From assembly GCF_027942865.1 (NCBI RefSeq), contig NC_134509.1:13232017-13296016 (forward strand): a stretch of 64,000 nucleotides of DNA. The letters are read 5' to 3'. The notes below the pieces were generated by a model that saw nothing but the letters and a program-made list of their open reading frames with translations, was not told the DNA's origin and made no database searches. The translations under genes were made by a program, and so were the position numbers. Positions 50,389-61,308 of the stretch are shown piece after piece (the stretch's first letter is position 1; each line of letters opens with the position of its first letter). Source of the stretch: Odontesthes bonariensis. Its lineage: Eukaryota > Chordata > Actinopteri > Atheriniformes > Atherinopsidae.

Positions 50389-50997
50389 TTAAAGCTGCAG
50401 TCTGCAACTCTTTTTCAAGCATAATGCCTGGAACTGTCCGGGGATTCTGAAAGTAGTACACTAAATACCCCAATACAAAAAAAAAATGAGTTCTCTAGGT
50501 CCCCTATATGTCCCGCTAGGTCCCTCCAAAGCCAGCAGGTTTGTTTACAAAATTGCAGACCGGACCGGTAAAAGGTAACCAATCAGGTTACGAGCTGGGC
50601 TCTGCTGCCTGTCAATCACCGATTGTGCACGCGCGATACAAGGTAGGCTCATCCCCACGCTTATTTATCTAGACTATTGAACTTCATTACGGGCTAGTCT
50701 ACTTACTGTGTCTTCCATGATCGCAAATGACAGGTGAGTTGATGAATGAGGAGTCGTGTAAGCGCATCTGGCGTGCACGTTTACGTGCACGAGTTCTCAT
50801 GTGTTTTGATGGGGCGGGACAGGAAGTTGAATAACTTTTTATTTTTCGGTTAAAAAATAAGCATTTCTTGCATTTTGCGACTACGGAGGTCACCGTTTTC
50901 AACTTCAAGCGTTCTGATAGATCATGTAAACTCTTAAAATGCCAAAAATTAGGACTTTACGTATGACAACAACAAATCCTGCAGACTGCAGCTTTAA
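50389..50997. mobile_element. 609-bp TTAA-bounded MITE
   Basis: Terminal inverted repeats TTAAAGCTGCAGTCTGCA (50389-50406) and its near-exact inverse at the right end, each with TTAA at the outer edge. No coding capacity. The termini differ from those at 1094 and 3754 but share the TTAAAG start. It lies in the upstream lef1 intron. Confidence 0.8.
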
Positions 50998-52395
50998 TAA
51001 AGCCAGAGGTATTTATCATCACAGAGAAGCGCTCTCCTCTGCTTCTGTCAGTTTTACAGCTGTCGAATGCCATTCTTCTCAACTTCTTAATAAAACTAGT
51101 CTGTTGTGAGAAATCCACCGTGGAAAAACCTGCAGGCCTCTGTGACCAATACCGAATAGAAGGCTCTTTGGGTGCTCAATTACACCAACCGCATGGTTCA
51201 TATCACCATGGTTTTGCATTCAAAAGAAAGGAGGAGCAAGCAGTTACCAAAGAGATTCGAATAGCTTTATATTGCATGTGAGATGCAATTGTGAAAACTG
51301 TTGTCCCTTTGAAAAAAATGGAAACAACATAGCGACAGCCACCATGGAGCTGTGGTTTTACCACCAGGTGGAGACTTGTTGGCTTCTCCACTTTCCAGCT
51401 CTTGGAAAAGTTCACAAAAATCCCAACACTTTTCCACCAATTTCCTGGACGAAATAGTTGGGAGACACTCAGCAGAGCGCAACCATGGAGGTCACGCCAC
51501 GTTGCGGCGATTTGATTCCCTCTCATCCCCACTCTGACTCCGAACGCCCTCAGCAGCCCTGCTGCCATGGAGGGCAGCCATATTGGAGGTCCCCCTCTAT
51601 TGTACAGGAGAAATAATAGGCTTAAGATCTTTCTATTCATATTTTTCAGGGAGAGCAAAAGAGGAGAGGCAGCAGGGATTGAAAGGAAAATGTTCCATTT
51701 GAATTTCATATCCAGGCCTGGCTGGCCCTTTTAAAGAACCCTTCAGATGTGGTTTTAAGCGAAATTCATTGTGCGGAACTGAAGCTGGCAGGAAACCCTC
51801 CGTGAGACGACGCACACCAGTGTGTTTCAGAGCAGAGAGCTGGTGACTTTGTGCGGCGTCTGAAAATGGGGATGGAGAAGGGAAATATATGATGTTTCAA
51901 ATTTGCTGCTTCTTCTTTTTTTTCGTTGTCGCCAAACGTTTGCGAGCTTGCGTTCTGTCAGGTTCCACCAACATCCCGTCACGTTTGCCGAGCATGGATG
52001 TGGGCGTTTATATGGGTATCCATGTCATATATGAAGCAACTATCCCTACAACATTGCCATTTTTTAGCATCCCCCTCCCTGTCGTGCCTAACAGCACAGC
52101 TTTTGTACTCCACTCAATTATACCACTTCTGCGGAGTGGAGAGGAAAAAAAAGGGAAAGCAGGAATTTTATAATAATCACTTCCCACTTCTGTAATTTAT
52201 ATGCAATGAGGACTCTTCGTGCCTGCAGCTACAATCAAGTGTGTAAAAACCATGTGAGGTGATTCAGAAACAGCTGGGGAGATAGCAGCTAGAGCGGTGG
52301 CTACGGATTCCCATGCTGCTTATTCTATTCAGTAAGAAGCTACTCTCACGCCAAAACCTAACCTCACCCACTCATATGATTTCCTGCACTCTGGA

Positions 52396-52421
52396 GGGGG
52401 GGGGGGGGGGGGGGGGGGGGG
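52396..52421. repeat. G26 homopolymer
   Basis: Twenty-six uninterrupted G residues on the plus strand. Confidence 0.95.
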
Positions 52422-53565
52422 CAGGATATTAACATGTGTAGACAATAAGATGAGGCAAGAAACTGAAATGGTATCAACCAAAGTTTGCGGCAGATTTAGC
52501 AGCAAAATAAAATGCCATGATTACCACTTTGGGGAAATCTTTTTAAATGACATCGGATCCCTACCAGAGAGCACACACCCAAAAATGTGTAAACACAGTT
52601 TTTGGCTACTGTTTCCACTGATGGTACACTTATAGAGAGACAAGAGTACAGAGACAAAGCGTCTGTAAATGCCAAAACGTCTGAGTATGAACCAAGGGTG
52701 TGCCCAGTACACAGTAGGAATTCCTACTCCTATTCCTATAGTCACCTCCAGACCAGGTGTTCACTCTCAGGAGTGTTTGTCTGCTGGTTGTCCAACCTTT
52801 TTCCCCAACAAAAGAGCGCAAACATTCTCCTGCAGTAGCTTTATAGCAAAGGAAAGAAAAGGCCCTGTACCTCCCCACCTCCCCTCCCTCTTAACCAAAA
52901 CCAGTGGAGACCAACCAGCTTAAATAAATAACCAATTACCATCCACAGATCCGGCTGAACCTCACCAGCTCCGAGTGGGGTGCTAAAAATGGACCGTTTC
53001 ACTGGCAAGATTGCCCCTTGGCCAGGGGGCTTAATGTAACGAAACCCAATTAATGCAGAAGAAAGCCAGGCTGCCAGCGTATGAAGCAGCGACACGCGCT
53101 CAGGGTAATGAGACGAACAGGCGAAACCGACCACGGGGACAGCGACAGGGGAGGCTACGAATAGCAGGAAAAGCCTGCCCTGGAGAGGCGTATACATCTC
53201 TGATGCCTCCCAATCTTTCCTTCGCTCGTTTTCCATTCCCATCAAAATACCCTTCATGCTAATAAGGGTCCAATAGCAGTGAAGGCAGCTGGTAGAAATG
53301 GCCAAAAACTTTTGGCTGACTGGAGTTAGGCCGAGATAAAATAAGCATGTACCATGTATTCAATTGAAGGGGTTTAGGGGTTGCAGCAAAAATGAATTAT
53401 GCGAGGAACTTGTCACGCGGTCTTCTAAATACTAATGCTGAACGCTCACCGACACACACAGTCAACACTTCAAATCAACACCGATGACTGACACGAACAT
53501 CACACACACAGAAACATCGACTCAGAAGTTACATACACATGCATTAAAATGCGTTCACGATGCAG

Positions 53566-53574
53566 AGATCAAAG
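53566..53574 (+). promoter_or_regulatory. LEF/TCF-type site AGATCAAAG
   Basis: The second exact copy of the nine-base motif in lef1 introns. Confidence 0.3.
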
Positions 53575-56500
53575 ACCACGGAGTTAATGAATTTAACACA
53601 TACATTCTGCATACGAACACAAACAAGCCATTGACAGCCAAGCACCTTTTTTCCCACCACCAAGTGAATAGGACGAGACGGATTACCCATCATCCTTCAG
53701 CTGGCATGAGGAACGTGCGCTTCGAGCATCCCATCAGGTTAGCTCTGATGCTGACATTGTGAACGTACAAGGGAGATAATTTGTGTGAAATGTGCCTGCC
53801 CCAGATGAAAAGACTTTCTCCGCTTTTTAAGGGAGTTCAACTCTTAATTTCTACGTGGCGCAGTGCTATCAACAAACGGAGGGGAAAAGGAGCGGAACAT
53901 TAGCAGTAATCCTGTTGCCATCTCCTTACACGTCAAGCCAGAAAAAAGTAGAAAAAAAAAACAAAAAAAGGCTGTGAAAAAAACAAAAAAAAAAAGGCTA
54001 CGTGCAAGATTAAGAGGGTTTGGAAATAATTAAATAAGAATCACGACAATCAGACAACATAACTGTTACTGGAGTCTATATTACTGTTAGTCAGCAAAAT
54101 GGCCATAGAGTTTTATTTGGAAAAAACAGAACACGATTTTAATCAACAATGCAAGTGTTTGCATTCCATTTTCTCCACAAAACAAATAAACAATAATCAC
54201 CAAAGGACCCAAACACTCAACGTGCCTTTTGTGCCTTTTCAATTGTGTCTTTCTCCTTTGCCTTAACTTATGGAGGGTATGCTACGGGCTGAAGGCACCA
54301 CTCCAGTTGTTTCCAGGATAGCCTGAAGCCCTTTAGAAAAAGGACAGCCTCGTAGCCTTAGCATGCCTTTCTTTTCTCAGGCCTTTTTGTTTTCCCGACC
54401 AACAGCCAGGAGTTCTATTTGGCAACAACAGAACAAATCAGTCAGCAGTAAATCCATGCGTTCGGACCGGAACACCAGTTTCACTATCCATTCGGGTACC
54501 TAGCGCTGCTCGCTTCCAGAAATTTACTGCCTGCCCACTAATGGCGCCATCGTCCAGTTCCGACCCAACTAACTCGCATTAGTTCTCCGCTAGCTGAATA
54601 AGTAACATGGAAACACTCAGAGCCTTTTTTTTGGGGGGGGGGGGGTTTAAACCTTCATTTGTTGATTATTTAGATCGTGCGAACACTAAAAATTAAGTAA
54701 TTCAGTCATTTTTCTTTTGGAATTTTCGTTTGAAATCCCAGTTCCAACAGGCAAAAATACAGTATTCTGAGTTGTTTTCATTCGTGTCAAACCTAGGGAA
54801 AACAAGAATCCCCGGGTTTTCATTACCTCTGGTAGATCTCTTTATCTTCAAAGACGTCCCAGGTCTTGCTCCTCATCCCCTAAACTGGTTTCAGACTGGG
54901 CCACCCGCATTGCTTCAAAGTGGGGGGAGAGGTAGGTTGCATTCTTTAAGTGTAATAAAGCATTTTGTTGTTGTTCAATAGCTCTTCACGATTCATTACG
55001 CTCTTCTGGTTTGACTTTCCAATTTCCAAAGATATCCTGAACCCAATACTTACGATTCAGCTGAATCTAAATGATTCTGACCACATTTGATTATTTTCTT
55101 TGCAAGTGTGCAGGTTGACCACATCGTAATACAGCACATCCTTAAGAATCGTGATACTGATCCACATACTCTTGCCATATGGTAGGTCTTGTGCACATGA
55201 GCTCTGGTAGAGATTTTGGGCTTGAATTGTCTGCGTGACACCTTACGGATCAACATTGTGTTCTCAATCTGTGCACTGGGTGGAGGCGGATCGGACCTAA
55301 ATGGAGGTCTGTTGCTCCCCTCGTAAGTTTGTGGCTAGAGTGTGTGTGCGTGCGTGTCTGCGCATGTGTGGGTTTAGCGGGGGTTGGGCCGCTGCTCTGG
55401 CAGAGCCCTGGGCGAACTGCAGGATGTTCACCTTGCGGCGGGGCACAGGGCTCATTATCACAGCAGGACCTGGTCACATCAAAGGACTAAGGAAAGGGCA
55501 AACATTCTGCTGAAGTGCCACTGTCAGCAGGCCTGCACACACGAACGCATACAGAAAAGGCAGACCGCACACACACACACACTTGAGCACCAACTCAGCA
55601 TCTTCACCCCCATAAAGAACATGGCTCTGTGACGCCGTCACATGCTTTGGATCTACTGAGACATCTCAGTTAGCTCACTTATCGGACACCTGATAAAACA
55701 AAGTATCTAGTAAATCTCGGTAAAATCGTACAAAAATCTTACAAACCTGAAGCTACGACAGCCTGACATTCAGGTGACGCAGTTGGTGGTCAAATCACAC
55801 CGGCACGTATATGCTGAACTGGAGTAAAAACGGCCTAAGCTCTCTGCGTGCGCTCTAAAGTTCCATGTATAGAATAACTGTGTCACATACTAGCTTATCA
55901 ACTGTGACTTAAACTGACAGTAAGACAAAAGTAAAACAGAAGAAACTGGAATCTGTCAAATACTCAGAAAAAAATCCTTTAGTTTAGAGGTGTGAAGATA
56001 AACCAGTGCATATCAGAACCCAATTTTAACACTAAAGATGCAATAACATTGGTTTATAGGCCCACACAGTCTGCCAAAAACCGTCGAACTGACCGATTTT
56101 GACATTAAAATCCATTGGACTTTGCTTAACTTCAGGTCCTACGAAGAGACAAAGCAAGCCTTCCACATCAAACCCGGAGAGAAATTGGCAAGAGTGGGTC
56201 AGCACAGATAGATACTGACCAGGTTTACAGCTTTAAATCTAAAGTCTGGAAATTGTTTGAATTTTTGGAAGAAATGGGAAAACGGTTGTCCGTTTGTCTG
56301 TCAAATTTTGAGCAGGTACAGAACGGGAGACTCACCTGGTTCGGCGTCACGGTGAATCCCTCCACGCTACCACAGACAGCACCAGCAATAACAACAACCG
56401 AGGGAATTACAGCATCTATTATTTAATCTATTGCGAAAGATTTACAGTGCGGTTGAGAGAGACATCTTTGTTGACATGATCCGTGAATCTTCTTCCCTGT

Positions 56501-57783
56501 TCTTTTATTACATATATGTACTTAAACCCCAAGTTTATAGAAATTACTATTTAAATTTTTACTCAAATCATCTAACATGGTGTCCGACGTACCGAATAGT
56601 TTTATAAGAGATAGATACACACTCCTACTTTAGCAGCATCATTGCCTCATTTACCTGATCAGCTGTGTGCTCGAAATGATGAGGAATTCTAAATCTTGAG
56701 GACTTGTGTTTGAACTCGGCCTTTGAAACTGACCAAAAGCGGAAAATGTTTGGAAGACACATTTTTTTCCCCCTCCTGAATCAATCGACATCCCTCTCCA
56801 CCAACTATTTATAGCAGCCCCGCTGCTGCATTAACACACTGCATGATTTATCATTAGAAGCCAGCTCTGGTCTGCTGAGTAGCTACATTCATGCCAGGCA
56901 GCACGATGGTGCCAACATCCACATTCAACAACACCACTCGGGGGGCCTGAGAGATGTACACAAATAAAACTGCAGCACAAGCTAACTTTGTGCGGCTAGC
57001 GCGCTAAAAACCTTAGCTGCCATACAACAACACAGAAAAAGCAGCACAGAATGAGAGGAAAAGTGCTGATGAGTTGCCTCATGCAGGAGCTTCATAGATC
57101 TGTCGAACAAGAGCGGATTTGCCTGCTACACCTAGATAGTGTCCCCCCCCTCATCTTTCGCCCAGGTATTCTGGGCATGAATGGCTGTCAGTTTGGATTT
57201 GGGAGCTCAGCGTTGAGGGGGAAAATAGAGTCTGGTGGGGGTCTTTGTGCGTCTCTACTTGTGGAGACGAGCGCTACAGACAGTACTCTTCTCGCTAAGA
57301 CCCAGCTAGCTCAAATTAAAAAAAAAATGTAACAATACATCCACGGGAAAGGAAGGGGGAAATAATAAGGAAAGCAAGCTAGTGAGCAAAAGGTGGAGGA
57401 AGCAATCGGCTGTGGGGGCGCTGCTGTGTTTGCAGGGAAGGTTTTCAGCGGCACACACACACATACACACACCAGGAAAATGTGGATGGGGAGGTGATTT
57501 GAATGAGAGCTGCTTCTGCCTGAGCTGAAGAGAGTATTGACCTAGTTTTCCGTCTGTATTTCACTCAGACAGATGCACACCCACCCACTTAATGTGTAAG
57601 AATAGAACGAATAAAAATATAGATCAGTTATTTACCACTGATGACTTCACGGGAAAAAAAACCCATATGAACACAGAAAGGGAAAGGTCAGGTTTGTGTA
57701 AACAGAATCAGTTTCTTGTAATAGGGTTCAGTGAGGTTATGTAATTGTTTAACAACGGCAGGTCACGTGAAGCCCCAGTGCCT

Positions 57784-57801
57784 CAGGTGTCATGACACCT
57801 G
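57784..57801. promoter_or_regulatory. 18-bp perfect palindrome with two CAGGTG E-boxes
   Basis: CAGGTGTCATGACACCTG is its own reverse complement. It holds two inverted CAGGTG boxes of the Snail/ZEB type; AGGTGTCA also resembles a T-box half-site. It lies in the upstream lef1 intron. A regulatory role is inferred only from the motif. Confidence 0.4.
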
Positions 57802-60659
57802 TGTCCTGGCCTTGGATCTGAACACCTGGCCCCCGTCATCACACAAATCATTGCCCGTTTCCCCTCAACGCACCTTTGTTCTTCAAGCGATGCTCGTTTA
57901 CGCTCAAAATGATATTCAAGCGTGCAGACAAAGCAGTTCTTTTTTCAGTATTCCAACACTGATATGACCATTTTGGTGCAGGTTCTAAAGGGACATGGTG
58001 CACACCGCAGAGCTAAGAAGCATTTATGGTTGTGGATCACTTTGCAAACCTCTCATTCATATAATGGACCAGGCAACAATACCGGCAGCCCACTGTTTGG
58101 GTGCGATTCCACGTTTTAAGGGATTAACTGGTAAAGACTACCAACAACTGCCTTTCACCGTGGAATTAGTCATTAATCAAACCACACATTTCAGGATTTC
58201 TTTCTAGGCAGGCGCACACGCCCCTGCTAAGATCTGAATGGAAAGCAAGCAGCTATTCAAATCTGATCCCCCCACGAACAAATGGCTTTTCTCCAACCCC
58301 ACAGAAGCAGGGAACTCTTAAGGAACCTCTCCAAGGATCGGAGCGGTCACAAGGAAAACTCCACCCCGTCAATTAGCTTTGTGGCAGGGTTTAGTGGGCT
58401 TTAATACAAACAAAACAATGACCATGTACAACATGGCAAGGGACAACGTCTGCTTATCCCTCGATACGTCCAAAGAGATGGTAATTTTTGGAACACAAAA
58501 GGGGAGTCCTTAGACCAGGAGCATATGGTTACCGCAACACTATAGGGCGCACTTATGCACCTGATGCCACAAATCCGCATGGTTAGCCATATAATGAACA
58601 CAACAAGGTTGTAATTCAGCTCTTAGCTGGATTTAATCATAATGAGCTACTGGGAGTGGTATTATTATTGGTCTATTAGGGAAGCAATGCATGACTGAGT
58701 TTGAGCTATTTGAATTGTGATCAAGATAATATGCAGTCAAATTCATCCCTGCGCAACCGCGTTCAAGCATATTTTCGATCACATGCATGGGTTGGACTAA
58801 TAGTATCCATCCCGGTGCGATAACGTTTTTCACTCTTTCGTAACAAAGACAAATACAAAGTGAAGCCTAGATGCTATTGTGGACTCCAGTCAAATAACCT
58901 TTCCACTGTCTTTCCCCCCAGTATGCCGTGCTTATGGGAGAGCTGGAAGTGTGGAATCAATGTATGGGGGCGTGGTGGGCACTTACATTTCCCCCGCATC
59001 TTTCATCTTAGAAGATAGGGGTAGGGTGGGGGTGGATTGATTTGATGTTTTGATGCATTGTTTGATGACGGCCAGCTCAAAGTGGAGGATGCCTCTGTGA
59101 TGTGTCTTCATTGGAGGACATGAAAAGCATCACCTGGCCCCGGCGCCAAGGGTTATGGCCGACGGTGGATTTAAGGGTTCCCGCTGAGCTGGACGGTGGC
59201 TCCATTCACATCAGATAATCCATTCAGCATGACCTTTATATTTTTAGAGTCAGTTCCCCTTTCCCTGTCCATCCTGCATTAGGCCCCTGATCAATGGCCT
59301 TCTATAATGATATATCTCATTTATTTATGGTGTACATCCAGTGAGGAAAATAAGAGCCTTCCATCACCGACTGCGCCGTCCGATGATCAAAAGAAACATG
59401 GAGCACAAGGCGAGCTCGTCAGATCAACAAACAAATTCTTGCTAGATATCTTTGTGGGTTTCATCATGCTGCATCAAGTGACTGCTGGGGAAGAAAACAA
59501 AGCCTTGTTTTCATCTCGCTGACATCAGTGCTTACAGTCAGAGAGCACGGGTAGACTCAAAAGCTTGGATGGTCATACATTTTCGATTTACTGGTCCAAA
59601 AATGTGAGTTTGCCAATTTCACAACCACCCTCAAGCCAGACCTCTAATTAACTGTTGCCAAAATACCCCAAAAATCTCTTTTAAAAAAGGGAATTCACAA
59701 AATGAAAAATAAAATGAAAAAAACGGAGAATGAAAAGAACAGAAATAAATCATCTTTAGACAGTGTTAGTCATGAGCTTTAGACTCCAGCTACGTTCGAG
59801 ATTTGCTCAAACTAGGACGAAGCATAATGGGTATAAGTCTTCTCAGCAAGCCACTGAGGGTAGAAATTGTTGTGTGTTGACACAGAGAATAAGTTGCACA
59901 GATCGGACGAACTGCGGCAGCAGGGAAAGAGCAGCACCGAGCGCTGCCGTTTTCCTCTGTGACTTGAAACCACTGAGTTTTTCTCCAGCCATAGTAAATT
60001 GGGCGCCTGGGGCAAGAGCTTCGGCCAAGCTTGAATTTCGGAGCCGACTGTGGAGGGCGTGAGGGATAGAGATATGGCACTGAAGGGGGGGGGGGGCAGG
60101 GCATAGATGGTGGGGGAGGACTGGAAGCACAGCGGAGGTGACAGTATGCACATGTTTTGACACAAAAGGGACCTGACTCGTTAGCACACTAACTAGCAAG
60201 CTCCATGGCAATCAGCACGTTCCCTTCCCTGGGCTCTCTCTCTATCCACCTCGTCATAAATATGGCTACATCTGCAAGTGTAATCACTCCATTGTACTCC
60301 GATTTTCTGCTCTGCTGGGCAGCAGCATGGCAGCCTGCTTTTCAGCACCTCTCCCTCTCCCTTCAATTCCCTCCTTCCCCTCAAGTGCCCTCGCCTGTCC
60401 CTGGCTACTCTTTTGCTGGTGAGGCCGGTGTGTCTCGCAGATTACAGAGCTCCGGTCGCTCAGGTAACTAGAGTCACTAATCTGGCCGGGCTTGAATTAC
60501 ACATAATTGCCTCGGCACCGTGATTGATTTCAGCCTTGGAAAGGAAAAGACGATGCCTACCCACCCCGAAACACCCCCAACCTCCCTCCCTGCCTCTCTC
60601 CAGCGCTCACGAGCGGCAGCCAAGACTCTCCATCTAGTAGGAGGCAGGAGGCTTTGAAG

Positions 60660-60668
60660 AGATCAAAG
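60660..60668 (+). promoter_or_regulatory. LEF/TCF-type site AGATCAAAG
   Basis: The third exact copy of the nine-base motif in lef1 introns. Confidence 0.3.
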
Positions 60669-61287
60669 CCAAGGCCGGGAGCAGTTGCGCGCCCTGGGAA
60701 TACGGGAGAGAGGCTTTCTGTTCCTCAGCCCTATTTTCTAGCGTCATGTTGGATTGCAGCTGTATTGCATTTCGCCAGTTCTCTTAATGCTCTTGGTTTT
60801 GACTTTGACATCAGTGATCCCCCTCGGTTTCTTTCAAAACAAGGAGGGAGAAGTTTAAAAAATAAAATAAAAATCCGAAAATGAGTCCAAACCAGGAGGA
60901 AAGGAGGAGAGAAAGGGGTAAACAAAAAAAGAGAAGAGGAGAGGAGAGAAAAGAGAAGGGGGTGAAGAGATCTGCAGACTGAATTTGATTTTTTTGATTT
61001 TTTCATTTTCACAAGTCCGTAATTGGCTGGTTCAAAGGAGAGGAGGGGAGAGTGTAGCATTTGTTTTCAATTCCGCCGGCGATATGAAAGGGAGCGACAA
61101 ACTTTTATGGGTTTCCCAAAAATTGAAGACAGGTTTTTTCTTCTTTTTTTTTTCACAGTCAAAGAACAGGGTGTTTTTATGGCCAGGACCACACAAAATG
61201 AACTGATAGCAAAGCCCTCCTCTTTGTCCTCCCACTGAAAACTCAGCAGTGTAGTGAACCTCTTACACAAAACTATGTATGCGTGCG

Positions 61288-61308
61288 CACACACACACAC
61301 ACACACAC
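61288..61308. repeat. (CA)n microsatellite
   Basis: About ten CA units. Confidence 0.95.

Noticed and set aside
51203-51709. 168-codon open frame on the minus strand
   Set aside because: No recognisable domain and overlaps other open frames on both strands; it lies in lef1 intron sequence.
52841-53305. 154-codon minus-strand open frame in the upstream lef1 intron
   Set aside because: No match to the missing lef1 exons, no splice signals in register, and ordinary composition.
55400-55480. Minus-strand segment reading VPRRKVNILQFAQGSARAA, considered as a lef1 exon
   Set aside because: It matches no part of LEF1 and no clean acceptor or donor in register was found.
56336-56366. 31-nt minus-strand segment between TAG and a perfect GTGAGT donor, considered as a lef1 mini-exon
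   Set aside because: Its length is not a multiple of three while the flanking lef1 junction is phase 0, so inclusion would break the frame; it encodes nothing LEF1-like.
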